This document shows positions 51,001 through 63,000 of a stretch of DNA of 64,000 nt, piece after piece. Each line of letters opens with the position of its first letter. Position 1 is the first letter of the stretch. Both the position numbers and the translations under genes were made by a program. Source of the stretch: Dendrobium chrysotoxum (lineage: Eukaryota; Streptophyta; Magnoliopsida; Asparagales; Orchidaceae); assembly GCA_019925795.1 (NCBI GenBank), contig CM034314.1, positions 77,000,780 to 77,064,779 on the forward strand. Reading direction: 5' to 3'. The notes beneath the pieces were generated by a model, which saw nothing but the letters and a program-made list of their open reading frames with translations, had not been told where the DNA came from and did not search any database.

Positions 51001-54000
51001 GCGATTTTCTAGGATTAGATGGGGGCATTTAAAGAATAGTAATAAAAATATTTTTGAGAGTAAGATTTTAGATTCTAAGATTTTATTTGTGCATGAGGAT
51101 GCTAATGTTATGTGGGAAAAAGTGGCTAGTGATATTAAAAATATTGTTAAAGATGTGTTTGGAGTATCAAAGGGAAAAGCCCCTAATAGTAAAAATAGCT
51201 GGTGGTGGAATCCAATTGTGCAAAAAAAGATAAAAAATAAGAAGATTTGTTATAAAAATTGGTTTAGATGTAAAAATTCTGATAATTGGGAAAGATATAA
51301 AGAGGCATGTAAGGATTCTAAGAAAGCAATATGTGATGCAAAGATCTTAGCTTTTAATGATTTATATAATAGATTAGATACTAAGGAGGGAGAAAGATAT
51401 ATGTATAAGCTAGCCAAACAAAGAGATAGGAGTAGTAAGGATTTAATTCAAGTGAAGTGTATTAAGGATGAAGATCAAAAAGTACTTTTCTTAGAAGATG
51501 ATATTCAACAAAGGTGGATGAGATATTTTGATAAACTTTTTAATGAAGATTGTAGGAATACAATTGACTTTAGTGACCTTAGCATCCTAAATGAAAATAA
51601 AGATTTCTGTTTTTATCGGCGTATTAGTAAAACCGAAGTTAGAGAGGCTTTAAAGAAAATGAAGTGTGGAAAAGCTGTTGGACCTGATGATATCCCAATA
51701 GAGATGTGGAAATGCTTAGGAGATGAAGGAATTTCTTGGCTAACTAAACTTTTTAATAATATTTTGAAGACTAAAAAGATGCCAGATGCGTGGAGAATGA
51801 GTGTATTGATTCCTATTTATAAGAATAAAGGTGATGCACAAGATTGTGCGAATTATAGAGGAATTAAGTTAATGTGTCACACTTTAAAACTATGGGAGCG
51901 AGTTATGGAGCGTAGGCTGCGGCGTGATACTAATGTTTCTCAAAATCAATTTGGATTCATGCCTGGTAGGTCTACTATGGAAGCCATACATTTATTGAGA
52001 GGTTTGATGGAGAAATATAGGGAGAATAAGGAGGATTTACATATGATATTTATTGATTTAGAGAAAGCATATGATAAAGTTCCAAGAGAAGTGCTATGGA
52101 GAGTTCTTGAAAAGAAAGGAGTTAATAATGCTTATATTCAAATCATTAAAGATATGTATGAAGGAGCTACTACTTGTGTTCAAACACAAGGTGGTTTGAC
52201 CAAGTATTTCCCTATTTCGGTTGGATTACATCAAGGATCAGCTTTAAGCCCATATCTTTTCGCGTTAGTCATGGATGTTCTCACTAGACATTTACAAGAG
52301 GATGTACCCTGGTGTATGCTTTTTGCTGATGATATTCTTCTTGTTGACAAGACTAAAGAGGGAGTTGAAGGTAAACTTGAAGTCTGGAGATCAACCTTAG
52401 AGTCTAAAGGTTTTCGCTTGAGTAGATCTAAAACTGAATATATGGAGTGTAATTTTAGCAGTAATAGACCTAGTGAGGGGATTGTGACTTTGGGCGATCA
52501 AGTCATTAATAAGAGTACACGTTTTAGATATCTTGGATCTATTGTTCAGAGTGATGGTGAAATAGATGGGGATGTTATCAGTAGAATTCAAGTTGGATGG
52601 TTGAAGTGGAGGAATGCATCGGGCTTGTTGTGTGATAGAAAAGTCCCCCTTAAACTTAAGAGAAAATTCTATAAGATGGTGGTGAGACCTGCAATGCTTT
52701 ATGGTGCAGAATGTTGGCCATTAAAAGAGAAGCATAATACTAAGTTATGTGTTGCGGAGATGAGGATGCTTAGGTGGATGAGTGGATTTACTCTTAGAGA
52801 CAGGATACGAAATGAGCATATACGTGAAAAGGTTGGAGTAGCTCCAGTGGAGGATAAGATTAGAGAGAGTCGCCTTAGATGGTTTGGTCACATAAAACGG
52901 CGGCCTTCCGATGACCCAGTTAGGAAAGTAGAGGTATTAGATTTGACTTATGTTAAGAAAGGTAGAGGTAGACCTAAAAAGACATGGTTAGAAAATATTA
53001 GAAATGATCTTTCTCTATTAGATTTAAACGAGAATTTGACTTTGAACCGGACACAATGGAGAAAAAGGATTCATGTTGCCGACCCCACGTAGTGGGACAA
53101 AGGCTTGTTATTGTTGTTGTTGTTGTTGTTGTTTGTCAATATAAGGAAAGTCTAAATTGAGGTTAGTACTCTATTAATAGTTACATTTTTTTTATTTTCT
53201 TATAGTTGTTCTGTAGATAAAACTTTTGGACAGTTTCTACTTATGATTGAAGAATTTAATATATTTTTTTAATATTTTACATCTTAATGAATCATGAATT
53301 GTAATGTAAAGTAATTTACGATTTTTTCTCTATTACGCTTTGTGTCGACTGTTACGAGTGTGGTCGGCATGGGGTGTGACATGATGAGACCCTTAAATTC
53401 TCCTAGCAAAAAAAGACTTTAATACCATTAAATTTTCATTCGAATTGGGTTGTGCTCAGCAATATATCAATCGGATAAACAAAGAAATTAGTTACTGCTG
53501 CATTTGCCAATTACATAAAAAAAAATCACATTTCTCGTATCACATATGCAGGAATAAAAAAGTATGGCATGTAAGATTCCAAAAAAAATAAGCAAATACC
53601 ATAAGAAGCTTGTATAGTATGGACTCCACATCTTCGCCAACATATCCTGCCTGCACAAGTCAAACAAAACTCCACCAAATTAAAACATTTCATAGAGGAA
53701 TTTGGGTGTTTAGGAATACTAAATTCTAAAAGTTTTCATAAAACATCATAACCGGAATAAAAAAAACACTGGATTATGTCAGTAATGGAAAAAGACTTAA
53801 TAATATTTTAACCAAAAGTTTCACAACCAGTATGATTGAAATGCAAGAAATCCAATGGTCATCTTTATGTAACTTTAAGTGCAAAACAATGTGTTTTTTT
53901 ATTATTCGGCTAAGAGATGAGTGAACCGAAGTACAATTGAATTGCTCCTCACATGCTACTTAACAAAACATACAGCCTGGGCCAACAGACACAAATATCA

Positions 54001-57000
54001 ACTGATATATAAAGTAATCATATGATTTGATCTATTTAATTAGCATTAAACCTCAGATCTCCACGGTTCACATCCTCTTAGAAAGTATACCAATTTGTAA
54101 AGGCGTTCAATCAAGTTAGGTATGATATGAAAGATTTGTTCAAGGTTACATTGATCAAAAAATCTAAAAAAAATGCTCAATTATGGACCTGCATATGAGG
54201 TTGATTAAGTCAATATCCCAAATAGAAGTGTCAATTGGATCAGCATGCAAATGAACCCAGGCTGGCCCGTTATAAGCTTAAATGAGCAAATTTAAATGTT
54301 TGAAAGCATTTTATGGAATGCATCGATAAGCTTGTCTCACAACACTAGCTTGAATAAGCAAACCTCTTAAGCCTATCATGCGTGAGTTAATCTGCTTGAA
54401 CACTTAGCCTCTCTTCTCTCACTATCACCAACATGTTGCAGAAACCATAACAATCCTTCTCATCACAAATCATGATCCTTCCTTGATCTCTCGTCATTGC
54501 TTTCTAATCCCTGAGCTCTCTCGCCACCATTGCAGATTCTTCCTCAAGGCCTTTGGTCATCACCATCACAACTGGCTTAAGAAACCATTGGATTTCCTGG
54601 GATCAAGGATTATCTTTTTTTTTTTTCTAGGCACAACTTTATGACAAGTTAACAATAGCAGTACAATAAAGGAAATAACAAGAACAACAATATCAAGCCT
54701 TTATCCCACTACATGGGGTCGGCTACATGAATTATTTTTCTCCGTTGTGTTCTATTAAGAGTCAAATTCTCATTTAAATCTAATAGAGAAAAAGGTCATT
54801 TCTAATACTTTCTAACCAAGTCTTTTTAGTAGGGCTGCAAGTGAACCAAACGTTCGACGAGCTACTCGATACTCGATTCGATTAAAGCTCGTTTGTGATC
54901 GTTTAACTAACTAAACAAACAAACTTGAACAATATTTTAAATACTCGATCCTTAAATAAACAAGCTTGAACACTAATGTGTTCGGTTCATTTATGTTCAC
55001 GAACAAAATCATTTGAAGTTCGTGAACAAGCTCGACATTGAGCTCGATAAAAAACTCGATAAAAGCTCGATTCGTGAGGCTGACTATGACATTCAGTAAT
55101 TCATTAAGGAAGAAAATCCAGTAGTTCATTTTGATTGCTTAGAATGGTGGAAGGTTAACTTCATATTATTGTTTGTTCAATAGATTGTTTACTAAATATG
55201 TTCATGAACATAGCTCGTTAAAGCTTGTTTGTTTAAAGCTCGATAAGTACTAAACGAACCAAACATGAACCGAACATGAACACCCTTAAATTAAATGAAC
55301 CAAACATGAACACAAACAATAAAGCTCGAATCAAATACGAACCAAACTTGAACAGGCTAATGATAAACGAACTCAAACATGAACACTCACATACTCGGCT
55401 CGCTCGGTTCGTTTGCAGCCCTACTTTTTAGGTCAATCTCTACCTTTTTTAATATAAGTCGGATCTAATACGTCTACTCTCCTAACTGGGTGATTGGAAG
55501 GTCGACGTTGTGCCAGCCTAGTCTAATCTAACTCTAACCTTCAAAAGCCCAAATTATAATAGCTGGTCTGGGCCAACCTATCATGTAACAATAAATAGGC
55601 AAGCTCTTATATTTCATAAATAACCAAGATTAACCTATTTAAATCCATTTAATTTTTGAAGGGAAAATCATCAATGACAAACTCTCTTTGTTCTAGGAGC
55701 TTTAAGTTCTGAATTCTTATTAATATAATAAACCTGAACAAACATTCCCTTTACTGATTACAAATTTGTTTTTTATTTTTTTGGGATTTCAAAAAATGGA
55801 TTTGATTGGAAAAACATTTCATACAACAAAATTACATCTTTAGCTTTCCCAGACTTTCTAAATTGATAATTTTTGCAAAACTATCATAAGATTATAAAAA
55901 TTACTTTCTTAGCCTTCATAATCTTATATGATTTGAAATGATAAAACACATCATATTTCATTATTTTTATTTTACACGTCCATTTTCCAAGGGTTAAAAA
56001 ATTTCAGACAACTCCATAATTAGAATTTTTTTTCTTTTCTAGCTTTTTTGCTTAAAGAATCCCTTAAAAGAAAACCTAAATTAAGAAAATCTCATAATAT
56101 TTCTATCACCTCTATTAGATTGTTCTCACCTCACCAATAACTTTAGGTCAGATCTGGAATGAATAACTTAAGCTTTACGTGAATTGTGTGATGTGCCGGC
56201 TCAGGCTGAACCGGCCCAACCAGCCAAAGGGCCGGTTCAGCATGTTTACGGGGGCGGAATCCACCCGCCTCCCATTGTTTGGTCCGCCCATTGGGTGGGC
56301 CCCACTCCTCCAAAGGATTTGAAATTTAAACAGAGGGGGCGGCTAGGGCTTGGGAGGGAAAATGTATCAGGAAAGTTTTTGTATTAAAGAGGATGAGAGA
56401 GATTAGAGAATTTTTTTGGTTTTGATTGATTGGAATTAGGGTTTCTTGGAGGCTTGGGCTCTAGACTCTCTTGTCTAGAGAATTGGGAGAGACGATCCTC
56501 CTCTCGAATTGAGGATCTCTTGTATCTTGCTTGGTTCTTGTTTCCTTTCTTTTCTATAAGAATTTGCTTTCGTTTGGTTGCTCTTCCACGACGATTCCTA
56601 CGTTTTCTCGCTGTTTTGATCCAATTATTGCTAGGGTTGCTTGCGAACTCAAGTAAATCCCGAGGATTACTTGCGAACTCAAGTATTTCCTATCAAATTG
56701 GTATCAGAGCAAGTCTTGGGACCGGTGGATGGTTGTTTCGGCAAATTTCAGCGGTAATTTTATGCCCATAGAGGAGGAAAATTGCTGATTTTGGAGTCTG
56801 AAATTCAGATTTCGTGAATCTACGAACTCCGGATTGTGATGGCGGCCAAGAAGGTGGATGCTTTGGAAAAAAGGCTCGAAGGGGAGATGAATCAAATCAA
56901 GGAAACCGTGGAGGAAAGAATTTCTTCCATGGAAGGGCAAGTGGCCGATCTACGGGACATGATGAAGAAGATGTTGGAGTTCCAAACCCAAACGGCGGCA

Positions 57001-60000
57001 TCTGAGGCAAAGGGCCATGAAGTGAAAAACACCAATTCTGAAATTCGTAGGGAGGAAGAAGAGGTGGAAATCGTGGAAGGGGGAAGAGGAAGACCCCATC
57101 TGGAGCCTTTCCAGAGGGAGGAGAGAGGAGGGAGATACGGAGAGAGACAAGGTTATGGAGGCATGGAACCAAGAGGTACTGATTGGGAGCACCGGGAGGG
57201 TTATTATGGACGCCGGGGTGCTGTTTTTAAAGGACGAAGTGGAGAATTCGAAGGGGGTTGGGCTATGGTAGAGCAAGGGAGGATCGGGAGACGTGGGGGG
57301 GGCCGAGCACATGGGATAGGGGAAATTATGGAGAATTATGGGGAAATGGCGGGGATCAGAAGATGAGGAAGCTGAAGATGCCCATATTCGAAGGGGAGGT
57401 GGAGAGGTACTTCGCCGTCAATGGGCTGACGGAGGAGGAGAAGCTGACAGTAGCGGGCTTGTGCTTGGAAGGAAAAGCCCTGTCGTGGTATCAGTGGAGA
57501 GACCAGAGGAGGGCTATCAGGACCTGGAGGGAATTCAAGGACTGCATCATAGAACGTTTCCAAACCGACCGGGGAGGAGATTTCTATGAGCATTTCTTTG
57601 CTCTGACACAGGAGGGATCAGTAGCAGACTACCGGGAGCGATTTGAGCACCTAGCTAGCAGGGTGGAGCGACTCTCAGATACAGTATTTGAGGAAAATTT
57701 CATGAAGGGTTGAAGGCGGAGATCCGAGCAACAGTGAAGGTTCTGATGCCCCGTGACTTGGGAGAGGCCATGAAGTTGGCCCAGCTGGTGGAAAATCAGA
57801 GGAATTTGGAGAGGGGAGCCAAGAGTAGCAGCACAGGGGGGACTTACCGGATGAAGACCACCCATCTAGCACCTAAAGGTCCTGCAACATGAGGGAGTCG
57901 AGAGGCCACCAAAGAGAAGACAGGAGGAGGTGGAAGTGGGGGAAATTCCAAACGGCTAACTGAGAAGGAGATGCAGGAAAAGAGGGCTAAGGGGTTGTGC
58001 TTCAGGTGCGATGAAACATCGATGCAAGGACCGAACTCTTCAGGTTCTCACAATCTGTCATGACGAAGAAACTGAGGAGGGAGGGGAGGAGGAGACAGAG
58101 GAGGAGATAGAGGAGAAGCTGCACTTGGATTTGGCTGAGGTTTCCCTGAACTCAGTGGTCGGATTCACCACGAATCATATCATGAACGTGAGGGGGAAGA
58201 TAGAGGACAGGGCAGTGGTAGTGTTGATTGATGGCGGGGCCACACACAACTTCATTTCCACTCAGGTCGTCGACCAATTAGGAGTGAGATTGGTGGACAC
58301 CGATAGTTACAGGGTGATGATAGGTACAGGGAAGGTGGAGAAAGGCCAGGGGATTTGCAGTGGAGTGCTACTGACCATCTAGGGGATTCAGGTGAGGGAA
58401 GATTTTCTTCCACTTGAGCTTGGGAGTATAGATGTCATCCTGGGGATGAAATGGCTGCAGACTTTGGGAGACACCAAAGTGAATTAGAGAGCACTCACGA
58501 TGGAGTTGATGGTGGATGGAAAGAAGGTGGTGATTAAGGGAGATGCGGGGCTATCCAAATCCATGGTTTCTCTTAAAACTATGGTGAGGAATATACAGTT
58601 GGCAGGTTGGGGATACTCAGTGGAGCTGCATAGTTTGGAGGGAGCAGGATCGGAGGTGGGAGGGGACATACCCCTCTCCATTCAGCCGCTGATTCAGCAG
58701 TTCCAAGAGGTGTTTCAGCCACCCCAGGGATTACCACCGCAGAGGGAGTAAGAGCATGCCATCGTGTTGAGGGAGGGAGTGTCACCCATTAGTGTACGAC
58801 CTTATCGCTACCCTCAGTTCCAGAAAGATGAAATCGAAAAGTTAATTAGAGAGATGCTGGAGGCAGAAATCATCAGACCCAGCATCAGTCCCTTCTCTAG
58901 TCCAGTTCTATTGGTGAAAAAGAAGGATGACAGCTGGCATTTTTGTGTGGACTACAGAGCCCTCAACAAGGAGATTGTACCCGACAAGTTTCCTATACCA
59001 GTCATTGACGAGCTGTTAGATGAATTGAGTGGAATAGTGATCTTCAGCAAGATAGACTTGAAATCAAGTTGCCATCAGATCCGGATGAAGAAGGAGGATG
59101 TACCCAAGACGGCTTTTAGAACTCATGAGGGACACTATGAGTTCCTGGTGATGCCTTTTGACCTCACCAACGCTCCCACTACTTTCCAGGCCCTTATGAA
59201 TAAGGTTTTCAAACCTTATCTCAGACGATTTGTATTGGTGTTCTTTGACGACATCCTGGTCTACAGCAGGACAGAGGATGCGCACTGGGAGCATTTGAAA
59301 AAGGTGTTAGCGGTGTTGCAGGAGCACCAGCTGAGGGCCAACTTGAAGAAATGTTGTTTCGCACAAGCCAGTGTCGAGTACTTGGGCCATGTTGTATCGA
59401 AAGAAGGGGTGGCAGCAGATCAGTCCAAAATTGAGGCAATGCTTAAGTGGCCAGTGCCAAAAAATCTAAAGGAGCTGAGGGGATTTCTAGGACTGACAGG
59501 GTATTACAGAAGGTTTGTAAAGGGGTACAGCACCATAGCATGGCCACTCACTGAGCAGTTAAAGAAGGACGGGTTCTTATGGGGGAGGCGGCCACATCAG
59601 CATTTGAGAGCCTGAAGAAGGTGATGACTATGATACTGGTCCTAGCCTTGCCAGATTTCACTCAGACCTTCATTGTGGAGACAGATGCGTCCGGATATGG
59701 ACTAGGTGCAGTGCTTATGCAGAGTCGTAGGCCCATTGCCTATTTCAGCCAGGTATTGACTGCTAGAGCCAGGCTAAAGTCAGTCTATGAGAGGGAATTA
59801 ATGGCCATCGTTTTGGCCATCCATATGTGGCGGCCCTACCTACTTGGGAGGCATTTCATTGTCAGGACAGATCAGCGGAGCTTGAAATACCTACTTGAAC
59901 AGCGAATGGTGACAGAGGAGCATCAAAGGTGGCTGTCCAAGTTGCTCGGGTATGATTTTGAGATTCAGTATAGGCCAAGGGTGGAGAACAAGGCAACATA

Positions 60001-63000
60001 TGCCTTATCCAGATGTATGGGAGAGTTGCAGACAGTGGCACTATATGTACCTCTGATGCTTGACTGGGAGGCTACCAGAGAAGAAAGTGTTAGAGATAAA
60101 GAGTTGGGAATGATCAGGTCAGAGTTACTGAAAGAAGAGGGTAGCCACCCAGGGTACTCATTAGAGGGAGACAAACTGCTGTATCAGGGGAGATTTCCCC
60201 GGACCTCGATCCACATCCCAAACTTACTACAGGAATTTCATGGAAGCGCGGTGGGGGGCCATTCAGGCGTACAGAAGACATACATGAGGCTAGCCTCGGA
60301 GTTGTATTGGAAGGGAATGCATAAAGATGTAGAGGAGATGGTAGCCAAGTGTGAGATCCATCAAAGAAACAAATACTTGGATATGTCACCAGGAGGACTA
60401 CTACAGCTGTTGGCTCTACCGGGATGAGTATGGGAGGAGATATCCATGGACTTCATTGATGGGTTGCCCCGTTCTGAAGGTTTCACGGTGATTTTAGTGG
60501 TGGTGGACAGGTTGAGTAAGTATGCACACTTCATTTCCCTCTGACACCCCTACACAGCTGTAACAGTGGCTTCAGTCTTCATCAGAGAGATGGTCAGATT
60601 GCATGGGGTACCAGAGGCGATCGTGTCAGATAGAGATAAGGTGTTTCTCAATCATTTTTGGAGGGAGTTGTTCAGGTTATAGGGGACAGTTCTGAAGAGG
60701 AGCACCGCGTACCACCCACAAACAGATGGTCAGACGGAGGTGGTCAATAGGAGCTTGGAAACCTACTTGAGATGCTTTGTGTCGGAGAGACCCAAGCTGT
60801 AGGCCAAGTGGCTATCATGGGCTAAGTACTGGTATAACACCTCTTTTCACTCTACTTTGCAGATGACGCCATTCAAGGTGTTGTACGGAAGGGATCCCCC
60901 TCACTTGGTACACTTTGGGAGTAGCAGTACTCCCGTTTCTTCAGTAGAGGAATACTTGGAGGATAGGGATAGAGTACTAGAAGAACTGAAGAGACATCTG
61001 CTGAGGGCTCAACAGATTATGAAAAGACAAGCGGATGGACATAGGAGGAAACTTCAGTTTGAAGTGGGGGAGAAAGTGTTCTTGAAGCTCCGACCATATA
61101 GACAGAAGACAGTCGCCAACAGGAGGAATGAGAAGCTGGTTCCAAGGTACTTTGGGCCATATGAAGTGCTGGAAAAAATCGGAGCAGTAGCATATCGACT
61201 GAAACTACCACCAACGGAGACTATACATCCAGTATTTCACGTATCGCAGCTGGGGAAGGCCATTGGTGACTATATTGCTAACCCCGAGCTACCGGCGACA
61301 CTTACGGATGATTAAGAGGTGGTTTTGGAACCCTTGGAGCTGATGGGGGTTCATCAGAAGGAAGAGGGAACTAAGGAAGTGTTGATCCAGTGGAAGAACA
61401 TTCCTGATTACGAGGCCACGTGGGAGCCATACGAGAGGGTGAAACAGCAGTTTCTGAATTTTCACCTTGAGGACAAGGTGATTCTTTGGGAGGGCGGTAT
61501 TGATGTGCCGGCTCATGCTGAATCGGCCCAACCAGCCAAAGGGCTAGTTCAGCATGTTTACAGGAGGCGGAATCCACCCGCCTCCCCTTGCTTGGTCCGC
61601 CCATTTGGGTGGGCCCCGCTCCTCCAAAGGATTTGAAATTTAAACAGAGGGGGCGGCTGGGCTTGGGAGGAGAAATGTATTAGGAAAGTTTTTGTATTAA
61701 AGAGGATGAGAGGGATTAGGGAATTTTTCAGGTTTTGATTGATTGGAATTAGGGTTTCTTGGAGGCTTGGGCTCTAGACTCTCTTGTCTAGAGAATTGGG
61801 AGAGACGATCCTCCTCTCGAATTGAGGATCTCTTGTATCTTGCTTGGTTCGTGTTTCCTTTCTTTTCTATAAGAATTTGCTTTCGTTTGGTTGCTCTTCC
61901 ACGACTATTCCTACGTTTTCTCGCTGTTTTGATCCAATTATTGCTAGGGTTGCTTGCGAACTCAAGTAAATCCCAAGGATTACTTGTGAACTCAAGTATT
62001 TCCTATCATTGTGTTCCTATGAATATCATACCATTAAGAAACCGTTATTGAAAGAAATAATAAAAAAAAATTTGTGTTGAAAAAAATAAACCCTAGAAAT
62101 TTCTGTACTACTACATAAAATGCAGAAATTAGCTTAGGAAATGTATATCACAAGCTTGTTTTATCTTCTATAAAATATTGAAGTAAATGCTGAGCCTATT
62201 TTCTAATTTGTGATTGCGGAAGGATGATCCTCGATTGTTTGGAAGATGCACCTGCGGTGCCTGCCCCTACTAATTCTTTAGTTTCATTATCTAAACCTAT
62301 TTCAAATAATATAAATATTGATCCTCGTGCTCTGGAAGCTCTACTCTCTACTATCAGTGAAGATACAGAAGATCAAGAATTACTGCATCCTTCTGATTTT
62401 GATGGGAGCATTCTGAGTTATGATGCGTTAGTGGATATGAGGGTTCATGTCTTATTCACTGGATGGGATCAGAATAAGAACAAAATTTATTGCCTCTCTC
62501 CTATTTTCATCAAGCTTCAAGCTAGGCAGGCTAATCGAGCTTGTTCCATTTGATATCTTATTTTGTGCTATGTATTTTTCTGTTTTTTGGGTAATTTTTG
62601 TTGATTGCCTTTAATTCATCCAGCCAAACTAATCATGACCATTGAACAACTATGACCTAATTATAACCCAATTCAACAGGATTACAAGCAGATATACTTG
62701 ATAGAACCCAAATACGATATAGTAGTCCAGAAAACCTGTTTAAGAACCTCAGCATTTAGCAAGTGATTTACATGGGTGCGGTTAGTTCAAATGTTTATTT
62801 TTTCTTAGGTCGTCTCTGTGTCAAAACATTATTGACTTCCCACTAATGCTGTAAACAAAAGTAAATACAACAGAAAAACCTACATCGTCAATTAGAACAT
62901 GCTAGAATAAAATATCCTGAAGCAGACAACATATATGCAACCTAAGAACAAAAAGATCATCATATGATAATGAAAGAATATTCTCATCAATGACCAATTT

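Larger units (their letters stand above)
50094..53130 (+). mobile_element. Structurally complete RTE-type LINE with perfect 16-bp target-site duplication
   Basis: The duplication gtttgtcaatataagg at 50078-50093 and 53131-53146 fixes the ends: 3037 bp, starting CGTCCCCTGGAAGCGACGC and ending in a (TTG)n-type tail. One ORF fills nearly all of it, with only about 116 bp before its likely start and about 38 bp after its stop, as is usual for the RTE clade (single ORF, no RNase H, short-repeat tail). The duplication is perfect and a sibling copy 25 kb away is almost identical, so it is young. It is antisense to CLPX, in its largest intron. Confidence 0.97.
54676..55515 (-). mobile_element. Old RTE LINE 3' fragment split by an hAT element
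   Basis: The halves 54676-54829 and 55432-55515 join into one RTE tail (AAGCCTTTATCCCACTACAT, then GGTCAATCTCTACC, then TAACTGGGTGATTGGAAGG). It is more diverged than other copies. The interrupting hAT element gives an order of events: LINE first, hAT second. Confidence 0.85.
56189..62008 (+). mobile_element. Ty3/gypsy chromovirus-like LTR element C, complete in structure, genes broken
   Basis: LTRs at 56189-56695 and 61501-62008 (TGATGTGCCGG...CCTATCA). A perfect 5-bp duplication, ttgtg, lies at 56184-56188 and 62009-62013. Primer site TGGTATCAGAGC (tRNA-Met) at 56699-56710; purine tract GGGAGGGCGG at about 61489-61498. Order is gag, protease, reverse transcriptase, RNase H, integrase, chromodomain, which is gypsy order. 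By eye the LTRs differ at roughly 20 of 508 positions, so it is younger than elements A and B but not new. At 5.8 kb it has the size of the Reina-like chromoviruses; the lineage was not tested. It is antisense to CLPX. Confidence 0.95.
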
